DNA of 64,000 bases. Source: Pseudomonadota bacterium. Its GTDB lineage: Bacteria; Pseudomonadota; Alphaproteobacteria; Rhizobiales; Xanthobacteraceae. The notes under the pieces are model-generated. The model was not told the origin of the DNA and ran no database searches. It saw only the letters and a list, made by a program, of their open reading frames with translations. Both the position numbers and the translations under genes were made by a program. Each line of letters starts with the position of its first letter. Within the stretch, counting starts at the first letter, position 1. The DNA is taken from the NCBI GenBank assembly GCA_963204905.1, contig CAUJJN010000241.1, forward strand, positions 26,329-90,328, in the 5' to 3' direction. Positions 36,721-46,705 of this stretch are shown here, in pieces.

Positions 36721-37401
36721 TCAGGTGTCGCACCATTCGCGCAGCAGGTTGTGATACATCCCCGTCAGACGCGTTACTGCAGGCTGTGCCGGATTATCCT
36801 GCGTCAATCCCTGGATCGTAGTGTCGAGATCGAACAGCATGGCGCGGCGGCTGTGCTCTCGCACCAGGCTCTGAATCCAGAAGAATGCCGCGAGACGCGC
36901 GCCACGCGTCACGGGCGTGACCTGATGAAACGTATTGGCGGGATAGAGAATCATATGGCCAGCCGGAAGCTTGAACTGATGGCGCGCATACTCACCCTGC
37001 ACGGTCAACTCGCCGCCGTCATAGTCCCCCGGATCGCTAAGGAAGAGCGTCGACGACAAGTCGCCGCGAATTCGCACACCCACGCCGGGCACCGTGAAAA
37101 TGGCGTTGTCGATATGATCACCATAGGTGCCCCCGCCGGTGTAACGGTTGAAACGCGGCGGCAGCACTTTCAGCGGCAAGGCGGCGGATACAAACAGACT
37201 GACCTGAGAGAGGCGCTCGAGAAGGAAGTCGGCCAGTTGCTGGGCGAGAGGGTCGTTCTGTCCGAGTTGCTCATTGGCCTTCACATGGACCGCGATATGC
37301 CCTGCTGTCGCCCGTCCGTCCTGCCATGAAGCTTGTCCGAGCAGTTCGCGGAAACGCTGGATTTCGTCCGACGTCAGAACATCTGGAATAATCTGGATCA
37401 T
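36721..37401 (-). CDS. piuC: PKHD-type Fe(II)/2-oxoglutarate hydroxylase, PiuC/YbiX-like
   Basis: This 226-aa dioxygenase has the metal triad HID near residue 98 ([12 protein letters not shown]) and His in [20 protein letters not shown] near 158, where the Arg binds 2-oxoglutarate. The start at 37401 ([13 protein letters not shown]) has AGGA about 6 bases upstream and gives the usual PiuC length. PiuC/YbiX genes sit next to catecholate siderophore receptors such as Fiu or PiuA in many bacteria, and the same pairing is seen here. The hydroxylation substrate is not established for the family. Confidence 0.92.
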   Translation of the reverse strand: MIQIIPDVLTSDEIQRFRELLGQASWQDGRATAGHIAVHVKANEQLGQNDPLAQQLADFLLERLSQVSLFVSAALPLKVLPPRFNRYTGGGTYGDHIDNAIFTVPGVGVRIRGDLSSTLFLSDPGDYDGGELTVQGEYARHQFKLPAGHMILYPANTFHQVTPVTRGARLAAFFWIQSLVREHSRRAMLFDLDTTIQGLTQDNPAQPAVTRLTGMYHNLLREWCDT

Positions 37402-37581
37402 ACCATTCCTGCCTTCCCTATGTTCTAGCATCGGCATCCGGCAAACCATAGCGACATAGCGCCGAGGCGATGACATGCCGTCGCGGGATATATCCGTCGC
37501 CGCCCGCCTCCATAACCGGATCGCCCCGTCGCGGATTGCAACGAGGCGATCGGTGTTGATGTCAAGTTTGATGGAATTTCA

Positions 37582-39939
37582 TCAGAACTTGAAGTTGGTG
37601 CTCACCCGGTAGGTGCGAGACGGACCCAGCAAGGCTCGACTACCCGCCCAGTTCGTCGATACCGCGTAGCGTGTGTCGGCGACGTTATCGACGTTGAACC
37701 TCAGGTGAACATCCTTGTGGATTTCATAGGACGCCATCAAGTTGACCACCGTATAGGCTGGCATCTTGCCGTATTTGCCGTTGGGGATGATGCGGTTGGC
37801 ATCGTCCGGACGTCCGAGATAGGACGAACCCACATGCTGGATACCGCCACCGATCGTCAGATTGGTGGTGGGAATCCGATAAGTCGTCCAAAGATTCGCC
37901 GTGACGCGGGGCGTGAATGCGAGCTCGTCGCCGTTCGTCGAAGTCCAGGGTCCGCCGAGGCCCGGTCCGGCAGTGAAATCGCCTGGGTTGGCGGTACGAC
38001 GCATCAGATCCAGATAGGCACTATGCTCGCGACGGCTATCGATAAAGGCGGCGCCGGCGAAAATCTTCCAGTCCGCCGTGATCTCGCCAGCCATGCTCAG
38101 TTCGAGCCCTTGAACGATCTGCTTGCCGTAACCCTTCAGGCTCTCGACGTCGCCGGGAATGCCGGGATCAATGCCGGTGATCGGTGCGTTGACCTTCTCC
38201 GTCCGGAACAGCGCGGCAGCGATGTTCAGCCGCTTGTTGAACAAGTCCCACTTGGTGCCCAACTCGTAGTTGTGAAAGCGAACGGGATCGGCGCCGCGTA
38301 CGAGACCCGGAAACGCATTGTCGCCGGTACGGGAGATATCCTCGTTGGAGAGGTAGGAGCCGGGCGGCAGATGCGAAATACCGAACGATGCATAGATACT
38401 GCCGTCGCGGATCGGCTTGTAAACGAGGCCGACCTTGCCGCTGACCGTGGTCTGCGAGTCCTTGAAGTTGCCGATTCCGGTCGGCGCGCCGGCGATGGTC
38501 TGGCTGGCGATGTCGACCTTGTAGTGCTCCGCCCGCAACCCACCGGTTACCTGCCAGTGCTCGCTGAGCTTGATGGTGTCGTAGAGATACCCTGCGACAG
38601 TCGATATCTTTGCGGTGTTGAGTTCCGTCGGAATGAATGGTGCAAAACCCGCACGGTCCGGATTGGGATTGAAGAGATTTGTCGAGCCGGATGCCGCGGT
38701 ACCGAAGCGATTGGCGTTCGACGTCTCATGGTTGAATTCGAGGCCGGTGGAGATCTTGTGATTGAACGGACCGGCATCGACATCAACCGTCAGATTGGTG
38801 ATGTTGCTGATCGATTCATTGCGACGGTCGTAGAACAGTGTGCTCGATGGCACGGTGGCCGGCGCTGTAAATCCCGTCGGTGTGGTGAAGCGCGCCGAAC
38901 GATCGACCTGAGCCCAGACGGTCTGGTTGCTGATCGTGGCGCGCGTCGAGATATCATATTCGACGCGGCCGAGCACACGATCCGCATCAACATTGTCGAA
39001 ATCCGAGCGGAGACCGTAGTACGCCGTTCGCGGAACACCGGCGGTAAGCGGATTGTAGGTCACGAGACCGGGAATGGTTGCCCCCGGCACACCCCAATCC
39101 GGACGGTCGCGCCGCGACAGATGCTCGTAGGATAGGAATGCGCGGAAGTCGGTGCCAAGACCGAAAGCGATCGAGGGCGCGACGCCCCACGCCTTGTTCT
39201 CCGCTAGATCGCGGCCCGGAACGCCGCTGCCTTCAAGCATCCCGTTGAACCGCATCGCGGTGTTCGGCGCCACAACATAATTGAGGTCAACAGTGCCGCG
39301 CTTCTGCGGCTGGTTGCCATATTCGGAAAATCCGAATCCCACGTCGCCAGCGGTGTAGTTCTGCAACGACGGTAGCTTGGTCATCATGTTGATGTAACCG
39401 CCAGCGTTGCCGCGGCCATTGTCGGCCGCCGCGCCCTTGAACACCTCGACGCGATCGACGTTGAAGGTGTCGCGCGGAAAACTGCCTGAACTACGGGCGC
39501 CGTCCATGAAGACGCTGCCGCTCGAATCGAAGCCCCGCATCTTGAAGGTGTTGGTCGAGGTGCCGAAGCCATTCTCGCCACCATCGAAAGTAATGCCCGG
39601 TGTGTTGCGCAGGACTTCCGTAAGATTGCGGGCGCCGGTCTCACGAATGATCGCCTGCGGCACGACGGTGACCGTCTGCGGTGTGTCGAGCAGCGGAGCC
39701 GTTTGCTTCGGCGACGATGCCCCGGAGACGGTGTAGGAGCCATCGCTTGTTGTGGCAGTCGCAACGCCATCGACGTTGATAGTGTCGAGAACGACGCTGC
39801 TCGATGCCGCGCCACTGGTGCGCGAACCCTGCTGCGCCGCCGCCGGCTGCGCAATCGCTGTCAAGGACACGGCAAGACCAGCCGACAGCGCCAGATGCGA
39901 GATCGTCGAGCGGAATTGGCTCTCCAGTTTCCTATTCAT
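37582..39939 (-). CDS. TonB-dependent siderophore receptor, Fiu/PiuA-like
   Basis: This 785-aa outer-membrane receptor has a signal peptide (HLALSAGLAVSLTAIAQPAAAQ), a TonB-box region near residue 52, a plug domain (LLDTPQTVTVVPQAIIRETGARNLTEVLRNTPGITF, then FKMRGFDSSGSVFMDGARSSGSFPRDTFNVDRVEVFKGAAA) and a 22-strand barrel ending in the canonical aromatic terminus YRVSTNFKF. PSI-BLAST is not available here; the Fiu-like call rests on the plug sequence and the adjacent piuC gene. The likely ligand is a ferric mono-catechol or related siderophore. It heads a leftward operon with piuC and the oxidase. Confidence 0.92.
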   Translation of the reverse strand: MNRKLESQFRSTISHLALSAGLAVSLTAIAQPAAAQQGSRTSGAASSSVVLDTINVDGVATATTSDGSYTVSGASSPKQTAPLLDTPQTVTVVPQAIIRETGARNLTEVLRNTPGITFDGGENGFGTSTNTFKMRGFDSSGSVFMDGARSSGSFPRDTFNVDRVEVFKGAAADNGRGNAGGYINMMTKLPSLQNYTAGDVGFGFSEYGNQPQKRGTVDLNYVVAPNTAMRFNGMLEGSGVPGRDLAENKAWGVAPSIAFGLGTDFRAFLSYEHLSRRDRPDWGVPGATIPGLVTYNPLTAGVPRTAYYGLRSDFDNVDADRVLGRVEYDISTRATISNQTVWAQVDRSARFTTPTGFTAPATVPSSTLFYDRRNESISNITNLTVDVDAGPFNHKISTGLEFNHETSNANRFGTAASGSTNLFNPNPDRAGFAPFIPTELNTAKISTVAGYLYDTIKLSEHWQVTGGLRAEHYKVDIASQTIAGAPTGIGNFKDSQTTVSGKVGLVYKPIRDGSIYASFGISHLPPGSYLSNEDISRTGDNAFPGLVRGADPVRFHNYELGTKWDLFNKRLNIAAALFRTEKVNAPITGIDPGIPGDVESLKGYGKQIVQGLELSMAGEITADWKIFAGAAFIDSRREHSAYLDLMRRTANPGDFTAGPGLGGPWTSTNGDELAFTPRVTANLWTTYRIPTTNLTIGGGIQHVGSSYLGRPDDANRIIPNGKYGKMPAYTVVNLMASYEIHKDVHLRFNVDNVADTRYAVSTNWAGSRALLGPSRTYRVSTNFKF

Positions 39940-40779
39940 TCGGAATTGCCCCCAAGCAAAATGTCTTCTTGGCGGCAGCTAATACAGGAGGCGCGCGGTC
40001 TGCCTTGTAGAAGGCATCTAAAATGCTAAGGCTCAAGCCCTTCGGAAGAACCCGCGCGCAACGCTTCGACAAGTATCAAGTGTGACGAAATCGTTGAACT
40101 GCAATGCGATTGCTTCCTTTCGGCCCGCTGCGACCACGTCAAAAGCTACTTTTCGTCGCACACACCAGAAACGCGCAAATCCACTTCGTTTCAGGCCATC
40201 TTCAGCGATGAAATGTCGCATTATATCGGTCGATATTGGTTTGACACCATCTTCAAGGAGCAAGCGACGGACGAATCCCGCGTTCGTGCTCGTCTTTGAT
40301 TCTTTATCTGGTCTCGTACAACATTGCTCCTCGCGAGATACCATGATGGACATCTGCGATGCCGATATTGTTCGCGCCGAGCACACTCAAAGATTTTGCA
40401 TCCGACCGACGACAGCAATTTGCTTGCCTCTCATCCGGTCCGCGGCTGTTTTAAGAGTTTCCACTGTTCATTGATTGGGCTCGCATCAAGGATTCTAAAG
40501 CAATGCTGATGGGGCCGCCCTCAACTTCTAGAGCGTTGTTAGATTCTTTTACTTGGTCATGTCCGCCATAACGATTATGTCAAATCCTGCAGTATTCACT
40601 TCGACCGCGGCATGACATTTCCGACGACCATCTGATGCCAACGTCTTCTGGCACCTGACAACAGACATATCGTTTGCGCGTATTCCGAAGACGCAACGTC
40701 AGGTTGGATAAGTGTTCGATGTCGCATGGTGAAGCGGCGCGGCGGGCGACGAAGCAAGGAAAGCCAAGAGATATTGTCG
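39940..40779. promoter_or_regulatory. AT-richer divergent region between receptor and exbB
   Basis: These 840 bases separate the leftward receptor from rightward exbB and are less GC-rich than the flanks. They contain a perfect inverted repeat ATATCG-GT-CGATAT at 40223-40236. A leftward 117-codon frame at 40033-40386 has no recognisable domain and is not called. Iron-responsive promoters for both units are expected here, but I cannot identify a clear ICE, Fur or RirA site. Confidence 0.4.
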
Positions 40780-41889
40780 ATGACGAGTAATTCAAGAGAT
40801 TGTCCGAAAATGAAATGTTCTCGTCGCCTTGCCGGATTTCTTTTGGCACTTGCCACGATGGGTCCGCTGCTCACCGGTCTGGCAGCGGCCCAGAGCGACC
40901 CACCAGCCTCGCAGCCATCGGCCGCCGCACTGTCGTCAACGGCGGTCCCGGCCGCCTCATCCGCTGCGACGCCACTCGCGCCCGCTGCTGTCAGCTCGAC
41001 GCCGATGCCCGGTTCGTCGCCCTCGTCGCAGGCTGGGCAAGCGCAAGGAATTTCCGACAACAATCCGTCGTCGGAGGCTACCACTCCGATCCCGGTTCAC
41101 GATTCTGCCACGCCCGGCGCTGCGCCATCCGCAATATCCACGACTGGCGCACCGGCGTCAGCGTTGCCGCATGACTTATCGCCATGGGGGATGTTCATCC
41201 AGGCCGACATCGTCGTGAAGGCGGTGATGATCGGGCTTGCCTTCGCCTCTCTGGTGACGTGGACTATCTGGCTTGCGAAGGGTGTGGAGATGGCGGCTGC
41301 ACGGCGGCGGGCACGCAGTTGCGTGCGCCAGTTGACGCGCGCCGATGATCTTGAGGCCGCGCGCGCCGATATCGCAGCTGGCTGGACCGCGAAGGGCACG
41401 GTGGCCGATCTATTGGAAGCAGCGAACCGCGAAGTGCGGCGCTCCAACAATCTGTCTTCAGGGGGAATCAAGGAACGCCTCGCCATCGCGCTGTCGCGGA
41501 TCGAGGCCAAAGCTGGCCGCGACATCGCTCGCGGCACCGGCCTGCTGGCGACCATCGGCGCCACCGCACCGTTCGTCGGCCTGTTCGGCACGGTGTGGGG
41601 CATCATGAACTCCTTCATCGGCATCAGCCAAAGCAAGACGACGAACCTTGCCGTCGTTGCTCCCGGCATCGCCGAAGCATTGCTGGCGACGGCACTGGGC
41701 CTTGTCGCCGCAATCCCCGCGGTGATCATCTACAACGTGTTCGCGCGAGCGCTGGCGAACTACCGGGCCCTGCTGTCGGACGCCTCCGGTGAGATCATCC
41801 AGCATGTCTCGCGCGATCTGGAGCGGCAGGAACGCGGACTGGCGGCCACGGTGGTGGCGCTGCCACGTGCGCGTCCCGCAGCCGAGTGA
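40780..41889 (+). CDS. exbB: TonB-system energiser ExbB with long periplasmic N-region
   Basis: This MotA/TolQ/ExbB-family proton channel subunit drives TonB. The N-terminus has a signal-like segment ([20 protein letters not shown]) followed by about 100 residues rich in Ala, Ser and Pro. The conserved core then begins at [30 protein letters not shown]. Later blocks include [26 protein letters not shown] and [27 protein letters not shown] 40780 (369 aa) and ATG 40810 (359 aa, compact signal peptide) are both possible. It precedes exbD by six bases. An extended Ala/Pro-rich N-region is known in some alphaproteobacterial ExbB proteins. Confidence 0.92.
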   Translation: MTSNSRDCPKMKCSRRLAGFLLALATMGPLLTGLAAAQSDPPASQPSAAALSSTAVPAASSAATPLAPAAVSSTPMPGSSPSSQAGQAQGISDNNPSSEATTPIPVHDSATPGAAPSAISTTGAPASALPHDLSPWGMFIQADIVVKAVMIGLAFASLVTWTIWLAKGVEMAAARRRARSCVRQLTRADDLEAARADIAAGWTAKGTVADLLEAANREVRRSNNLSSGGIKERLAIALSRIEAKAGRDIARGTGLLATIGATAPFVGLFGTVWGIMNSFIGISQSKTTNLAVVAPGIAEALLATALGLVAAIPAVIIYNVFARALANYRALLSDASGEIIQHVSRDLERQERGLAATVVALPRARPAAE

Positions 41890-41895
41890 GACATC

Positions 41896-42360
41896 ATGGC
41901 TGTATCGTTGAAGGACCCGCAGGACGGTATCGACGAATTGAGCGAGATCAACGTTACGCCGTTCATCGACGTGATCCTGGTGCTTTTGATCATCTTCATC
42001 GTGGCTGCGCCGCTCTCGACGGTCGATGTCGCGGTCGATCTTCCAGTGTCGAACGCGCAGCCGCAGCCACGCCCGGACAAACCGCTGTTCCTGACGGTCA
42101 GACAGGATCTGACGCTGGCACTCGGCAACGACGACGTGCCGCGCACCGCCCTTCAGGCGAGGCTGGATCAGCAAACCAGCAGCGACCGCGCGCAGAGGGT
42201 GTTTCTGCGCGCGGACGGCGCGGTCGCCTACAACGAACTGATGAAAGTGATGAACCTGCTGCGGGCGGCGGGCTATCTCAAGATCGCGCTGGTCGGCCTT
42301 GAGGATACCGGACAGAGCGCAATTGGTGGCGCCGCGCCGCTCGCAGCGACGCAGCCATGA
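41896..42360 (+). CDS. exbD: TonB-system energiser ExbD
   Basis: This 154-aa protein has a short cytoplasmic start, then the single membrane span with the conserved proton-path Asp (EINVTPFIDVILVLLIIFIV, D near residue 25), and a periplasmic domain (VFLRADGAVAYNELMKVMNLLRAAGYLKIALVG). It lies between exbB and tonB; the stop overlaps the tonB start as ATGA. Together they energise the window's TonB-dependent receptors. Confidence 0.93.
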   Translation: MAVSLKDPQDGIDELSEINVTPFIDVILVLLIIFIVAAPLSTVDVAVDLPVSNAQPQPRPDKPLFLTVRQDLTLALGNDDVPRTALQARLDQQTSSDRAQRVFLRADGAVAYNELMKVMNLLRAAGYLKIALVGLEDTGQSAIGGAAPLAATQP

Positions 42361-43175
42361 TGATCGACTGGCGTGATCCGGACGGACGGGCGGTCGACAC
42401 GGTTCCCGCGCTCACGGCGCTGCGCTGGACGCTAGCCGGGCTCGCGGTCGTGGGACTATACGCCGGCGGAATCTGGTTGGCGCTGAACTGGCAGCGGCCA
42501 TTACAGGCCGCGGGCGATCCACCAGCCGCGATCATGATGGAGCTTTCGCCACTCGCGGTAGCGCCGGAGGCGCCGCAGCAGGACGTCGCGCCGGGGCCGC
42601 AGATGGTGGAGGCTGAGGAGCAGCCGGAGCCGGACCCGGAGAAGCCGGTGGAGGAGAAGGTCGAACCACAGCCTGAACCGCCGCAGAAGCCGCCGGTGGA
42701 GACCGAGATCAAGCCGCCCGAAACGCCAAAGGTGGAAAAGGCCGAGGTGGTTCTGCCCCCGAAGGTCGAACCTCCGAAGCCGAAACCAAAGCCGAAGAAG
42801 AAAAAGCAGAAGGCAGCGCCGCGCACCACCGCGCCGCCGAGTTCTCAGGCAAAGCGCGCGGACCGTGCTGCCGCCCCGGCCGAAGGCATGGCATCCTCGA
42901 TGTCGGCCGCTTCCTGGCGCGGCGCGCTGATGGCGCACCTCAATCGCCATAAACGATTCCCCCCCGGCGGCAGCCAGGGCGTCGCGATGGTTGCGTTCTC
43001 CATCAATCGTTCAGGCAGCGTGACCTCCGCACGATTGACCCGCTCAAGCGGCGACGGCGCCCTTGATGCCGAGGCCGTCAACTTGATCCGCCGCGCCAGC
43101 CCGGTCCCCGCGCCACCATCAGATATCGGCGGGTCTTCACTGTCTCTGTCGGTTCCAATCAAGTTCAATCGATAG
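42357..43175 (+). CDS. tonB: TonB energy-transducing protein
   Basis: This 272-aa protein has one N-terminal membrane span (LRWTLAGLAVVGLYAGGIWLAL near residue 22). A long Pro/Glu/Lys spacer runs from about residue 75 to 160. The C-terminal domain (WRGALMAHLNRHKRFPPGGSQGVAMVAFSINRSGSVTSARLTRSSGDGALDAEAVNLIRRASPVPAPP) is typical of TonB. It is translationally coupled to exbD. A convergent hydrolase gene follows after about 115 bases. Confidence 0.93.
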   Translation: MMIDWRDPDGRAVDTVPALTALRWTLAGLAVVGLYAGGIWLALNWQRPLQAAGDPPAAIMMELSPLAVAPEAPQQDVAPGPQMVEAEEQPEPDPEKPVEEKVEPQPEPPQKPPVETEIKPPETPKVEKAEVVLPPKVEPPKPKPKPKKKKQKAAPRTTAPPSSQAKRADRAAAPAEGMASSMSAASWRGALMAHLNRHKRFPPGGSQGVAMVAFSINRSGSVTSARLTRSSGDGALDAEAVNLIRRASPVPAPPSDIGGSSLSLSVPIKFNR

Positions 43176-43290
43176 CTACGCCGCGATCATTCCATCCGAC
43201 ATCGCATGCGAACGAATACACAACGACGACTCGAATTTTCACGGCGCTTAAGAAGAGCCACAGGCTAACCGACCATCGCGGCGGTTGCCT

Positions 43291-44178
43291 TCACACTTGC
43301 GTCTTGTACCAGTCGAGAATCTCGGCGCCTGTCCACATCACGACTTCCTCGTGTCCAAGAATATAGTCATACAAGGCTTCGAGGTACTTGATCCGATGCG
43401 GCACACCGGTGAGATAGGGATGGATGGAAATCGCCATCACCCGAGGGATGTCTTTACCTTCCAGATAAAGCCGATCGAACTGATCACGACCGCGTCGGAA
43501 TATCTCGTCGGCAGGCGCCTGTTGAATCGCCGTCATCACGACATCGTTGATCTCAACGGTGTATGGCACCGACACGATGCTGCCGGCGCGCGTCCGTAAG
43601 GTGACTGGTTGATCGTCGAGTACCCAGTCCGCAACGTATTCGATACCGGCTTCCGCAAGCAGATCGAGCGTTTCATCGGTTTCGGTCAGGCCCGGGCTTT
43701 CCCAGCCGCGCGGCGGGCGGCCGGTGAATTTTGTAATCGCCGCGATGGTTTCCGCGATCGCGGCCTTCTGGTCGGGTGTCTTGTGCATGGGCTGCTGTAC
43801 AAATCCGTGCCCCATGAAATCCCATCCTGCATCAAGCGCCGCCTGACACGCCTGCGGATATACCTCGCAGCAACTGCCATTGAGCGCGAACGTGGCTTTC
43901 AAGCCTCGCGACGACAGCGCCTGATGAAAACGCCAGAATCCGACACGCATGCCGTATTCATGCCAGGCCCAGTTCGGCACGTCTGGCAGCAACGGCTGGC
44001 CCATTGGCGGCGGCAGCACGGTGCGCGGCATTGCGCGGATTGGCTGCCAGTTCTCGACGTTGACGATGGTCCAGACCGCAACGCGCGCCCCGCCGGGCAA
44101 CTTCAATGCCGGGCGCTGATGGATCGGCTGATAGTCGAGCCGGCCGCGAAGAGAGTTGCCCGTGACCTCGTCTCCCAT
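43291..44178 (-). CDS. PuuE-like polysaccharide-deacetylase-fold hydrolase (paralogue 2)
   Basis: This 295-aa protein resembles the NodB/PuuE family of metal-dependent deacetylase-fold hydrolases, which includes the cofactor-independent allantoinase PuuE. Shared marks are NWAWHEYGMRVGFWRFHQAL near residue 68, DFMGHGFVQQPMHK near 118, GRPPRGWESPGLTETDETLDLLAEAG near 153 and MAISIHPYLTGVPHR near 248. The canonical metal motif TFDDG is replaced by TIVNVENW, and the HxxxH pair is incomplete, so classical polysaccharide deacetylation is unlikely. It is the last gene of the operon and is closely related to the paralogue at 51338-52228. AGGA lies 7 bases before its ATG. Substrate unknown; a cyclic amide or ureide is one possibility. 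Confidence 0.82.
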   Translation of the reverse strand: MGDEVTGNSLRGRLDYQPIHQRPALKLPGGARVAVWTIVNVENWQPIRAMPRTVLPPPMGQPLLPDVPNWAWHEYGMRVGFWRFHQALSSRGLKATFALNGSCCEVYPQACQAALDAGWDFMGHGFVQQPMHKTPDQKAAIAETIAAITKFTGRPPRGWESPGLTETDETLDLLAEAGIEYVADWVLDDQPVTLRTRAGSIVSVPYTVEINDVVMTAIQQAPADEIFRRGRDQFDRLYLEGKDIPRVMAISIHPYLTGVPHRIKYLEALYDYILGHEEVVMWTGAEILDWYKTQV

Positions 44179-44187
44179 GTCTCGTTC

Positions 44188-45180
44188 CTATTCTTTTTCT
44201 TGCAGCAAAGCGCGCCCCGTGAGGCCTGCGACTTGGGTTCGTTGAACCTCGGTCAGCCCCGGAGCATTGGCAAGAGTTTGAAGCGGCGTTTCATCGCCCA
44301 TGTCGAACGGCGCATCGGTGCCGAGAAAAACATGATCCGCGCCGACGAGATCGATCAGAAAGCCGAGTGCCTGCGGTTCAAAAACCACGCTGTCGAAGTA
44401 GAAGCGCCGCAGGAGATCGAGCGGCGACGACGTTGATCTTGCACGAGTCTCACTGCGCACCTTGTGACCATGAACAAGGCGACCAATCTGGTAAGGCACA
44501 AAGCCACCGCCATGCGCCAATCCGATTTTCAGATCGGGAAGCTCGTCGAGCGTACCGCTGAACATCAAGTCGGCCACCATCAACGCGGTTTCCAGCGGAT
44601 TTCCGATCAGGTTGGTCAGATAATAGTCCTCGAGCCCGCTCTTGTTGCCCACGTAATAAGGGTGAGCAAAGACGAACACGCCGAGATCCTGAGCGCGACG
44701 CAGAACCGGCCGAAAGCGTGGCTCCGACAACTTGGCGCCTTCGATACCGGTGCCGATCTCGATGGCGCGAAAGCCATACAGCTCGACGATCCGCTCCAGT
44801 TCCTCGACCGCCGCGTCCGGATGCTGCATGGGAACGATCCCCATGCCGCGTAGCCGATCAGGCCGCGCCGCCACCATCTCGGCGATACCGTCGTTGACCA
44901 GCCGATTGATATCGACCGCTACATCGCGATCGGCCCAGTATGTGAACGTGGGCGGTGCGGGAGATATCACCGAAACATCGATTCCCTTGCGATCCATCAT
45001 CGCCAGCTTGGTACTGACATCAATGAATTCGGGGAACAGCGGATAGATGTAACCCTGATCGTGAACAACACGCCGCGCTGCACCTTGCTCTTCGATGCGC
45101 GCCGCGATTCGCGCGGGATCGGTCTCAATTGCCGAGACAAAGCTCTGGGGGATGACGTGACTATGAAAATCGATGTTCAT
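44188..45180 (-). CDS. Amidohydrolase family protein (ACMSD-like)
   Basis: This 330-aa TIM-barrel metalloenzyme is of the amidohydrolase-2 group, which includes 2-amino-3-carboxymuconate-6-semialdehyde decarboxylase and aromatic-acid decarboxylases. Metal-ligand motifs are NIDFHSHVIP (HxH, residues 6 and 8), LAHGGGFVPYQIGR near 216, and FLGTDAPFDMG near 285. ATG 45180 is preferred to the TTG at 45189, which overlaps the upstream stop. It follows the aldehyde dehydrogenase gene closely. An ACMSD-like enzyme next to an aldehyde dehydrogenase recalls 2-aminomuconate pathways, but no ring-cleavage dioxygenase is present. Confidence 0.85.
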   Translation of the reverse strand: MNIDFHSHVIPQSFVSAIETDPARIAARIEEQGAARRVVHDQGYIYPLFPEFIDVSTKLAMMDRKGIDVSVISPAPPTFTYWADRDVAVDINRLVNDGIAEMVAARPDRLRGMGIVPMQHPDAAVEELERIVELYGFRAIEIGTGIEGAKLSEPRFRPVLRRAQDLGVFVFAHPYYVGNKSGLEDYYLTNLIGNPLETALMVADLMFSGTLDELPDLKIGLAHGGGFVPYQIGRLVHGHKVRSETRARSTSSPLDLLRRFYFDSVVFEPQALGFLIDLVGADHVFLGTDAPFDMGDETPLQTLANAPGLTEVQRTQVAGLTGRALLQEKE

Positions 45181-45185
45181 CAGCT

Positions 45186-46682
45186 TCAACTGTAACGCTT
45201 GGGGGTGCCGTCGTCGGCGTACCAGTCGAACACCGTGTCCGAGAGGTTGACGATGATGTTCTGGATCTGGGTATATTCCTCATAGGCAACGAGTCCGTTC
45301 TCACGGCCGATGCCGCTCATCTTGAAGCCGCCCCAGGGCGACGCCGGATCAATGCGATGGTGGTCGTTGATCCAGGTGATGCCGCACTGGAGCGCATGCG
45401 CGACGCGATGCCCCCGTGCGATATCACGAGTCCAGATGCTAGTGGCGAGGCCGAACGGTGTACCGTTGGCGATCGCCACGGCCTCCTCCTCGGTATCGAA
45501 CGGAATAATGCAGACCACCGGCCCGAAGATTTCTTCCTGCGCGATGCGCATCTCAGGTGAGACATTGGTGAAGATGGTCGGTTGCAGGAAGTAACCTTTC
45601 GCAAAGGCTTCACCTTCCGGGCGGCGGCCGCCATAGGCGAGATGCGCGCCCTCTTCCACGCCGATGCGCACATAACGCTCGACCAGATCACGCTGCTTGG
45701 CCGAGACCATCGGCCCCATCTGCGTCTCGGCAGATTGCGGATCGCCGATACGAATGTCAGCGGCGCGACGAACCAGTTCAGCCACGACCTCATCGTGAAT
45801 CGATCGATGGACAAGAAGACGCGAACCCTGCACGCACGTTTGCCCACTGGCTATGAAGGATGCGAACAACGTGGCGGCGACGGCTTGCGGTACAGGCGTA
45901 TCCGGAAACACGATCACGGCGGCTTTCCCACCCAATTCCGCAGCGACCTTAACGAGGTTTTTGCCGGCGATGGCGGCGACAGCCTTGCCGGTCTCTGTGC
46001 CACCGGTCAGATCGAGCTTGCGAATTCGCGGATGCGAAGACAATGCAAGTCCCGCAGTCGCACCGAAACCGGGGACGACGTTATAGACGCCATCCGGCAC
46101 GCCAGCCTCCTTGAGAATCTCGCCAAGGAGCATCGGCGTGATCGGGGCCAATTCGGATGGCTTCACCACCATGGTGTTGCCGGCGGCGAGCGACGGCGCA
46201 ACCTTCTTGGTCAGAATCAATAGCGGATGATTCCATGGCGTCACATGACCGACGACGCCGAGCGGGACACGCCGGGTGTAATTCAGATAGTTCCCCGCGA
46301 AAGGCGGCACCGTGTCCTCGTGAGTGCGCGCCACTGCACCGAAATAGCTGAACCATTCCGGTAGCCGTGCCAGTTGCGCCGCCATCTCGCGGCGCGGCCG
46401 ACCGATCTGCTCGATCTCAATCGAAACGACGTCCGACAGCCGGCGCTTCATGATCTCGGCTGCGCGCTGCATGATGTCGCCTCGCTCCGCGCCGGTCAGC
46501 GCCGACCATACGGGAAATGCACGCTCGGCTGCGGCGATGGCCTCCTCGATATCCGCGGCATCGCCTTCCGCGACGTCAGCCATGATGGTGCCGTTGCTCG
46601 GATTCTCCACCTGGAATGTTCGGCCGGATACAGCGGGCCGATAGTCTCCGTCGATGAACAAACCCCACGTCTTCGCCATCAT
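45186..46682 (-). CDS. NAD(P)-dependent aldehyde dehydrogenase
   Basis: This 498-aa enzyme oxidises an aldehyde or semialdehyde to the acid. Family motifs are VTPWNHPLLILTKKVAPSLAAGNTMVVKPSE near residue 145, the Glu in AELGGKAAVIVFPD near 255, and the catalytic Cys in FIASGQTCVQGSRLLV near 288, with EEIFGPVVCIIPFDTEEEAV near 385. Tandem ATGs at 46682 and 46679 are possible. It lies between the transporter genes and the amidohydrolase gene. The aldehyde is unknown; a muconic-semialdehyde-like substrate fits the neighbourhood. Confidence 0.92.
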   Translation of the reverse strand: MMAKTWGLFIDGDYRPAVSGRTFQVENPSNGTIMADVAEGDAADIEEAIAAAERAFPVWSALTGAERGDIMQRAAEIMKRRLSDVVSIEIEQIGRPRREMAAQLARLPEWFSYFGAVARTHEDTVPPFAGNYLNYTRRVPLGVVGHVTPWNHPLLILTKKVAPSLAAGNTMVVKPSELAPITPMLLGEILKEAGVPDGVYNVVPGFGATAGLALSSHPRIRKLDLTGGTETGKAVAAIAGKNLVKVAAELGGKAAVIVFPDTPVPQAVAATLFASFIASGQTCVQGSRLLVHRSIHDEVVAELVRRAADIRIGDPQSAETQMGPMVSAKQRDLVERYVRIGVEEGAHLAYGGRRPEGEAFAKGYFLQPTIFTNVSPEMRIAQEEIFGPVVCIIPFDTEEEAVAIANGTPFGLATSIWTRDIARGHRVAHALQCGITWINDHHRIDPASPWGGFKMSGIGRENGLVAYEEYTQIQNIIVNLSDTVFDWYADDGTPKRYS

Positions 46683-46705
46683 AACTTCGCTACCGTCATT
46701 TCGAT

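Noticed and set aside
37705..39135. 476-codon plus-strand frame opposite the siderophore receptor gene
   Set aside because: It is an antisense shadow of a well-supported TonB receptor in GC-rich DNA.
40033..40386. Possible 117-aa protein in the receptor-exbB gap
   Set aside because: No domain, no convincing ribosome binding site, and not recognisable as HemP or another iron-linked small protein.
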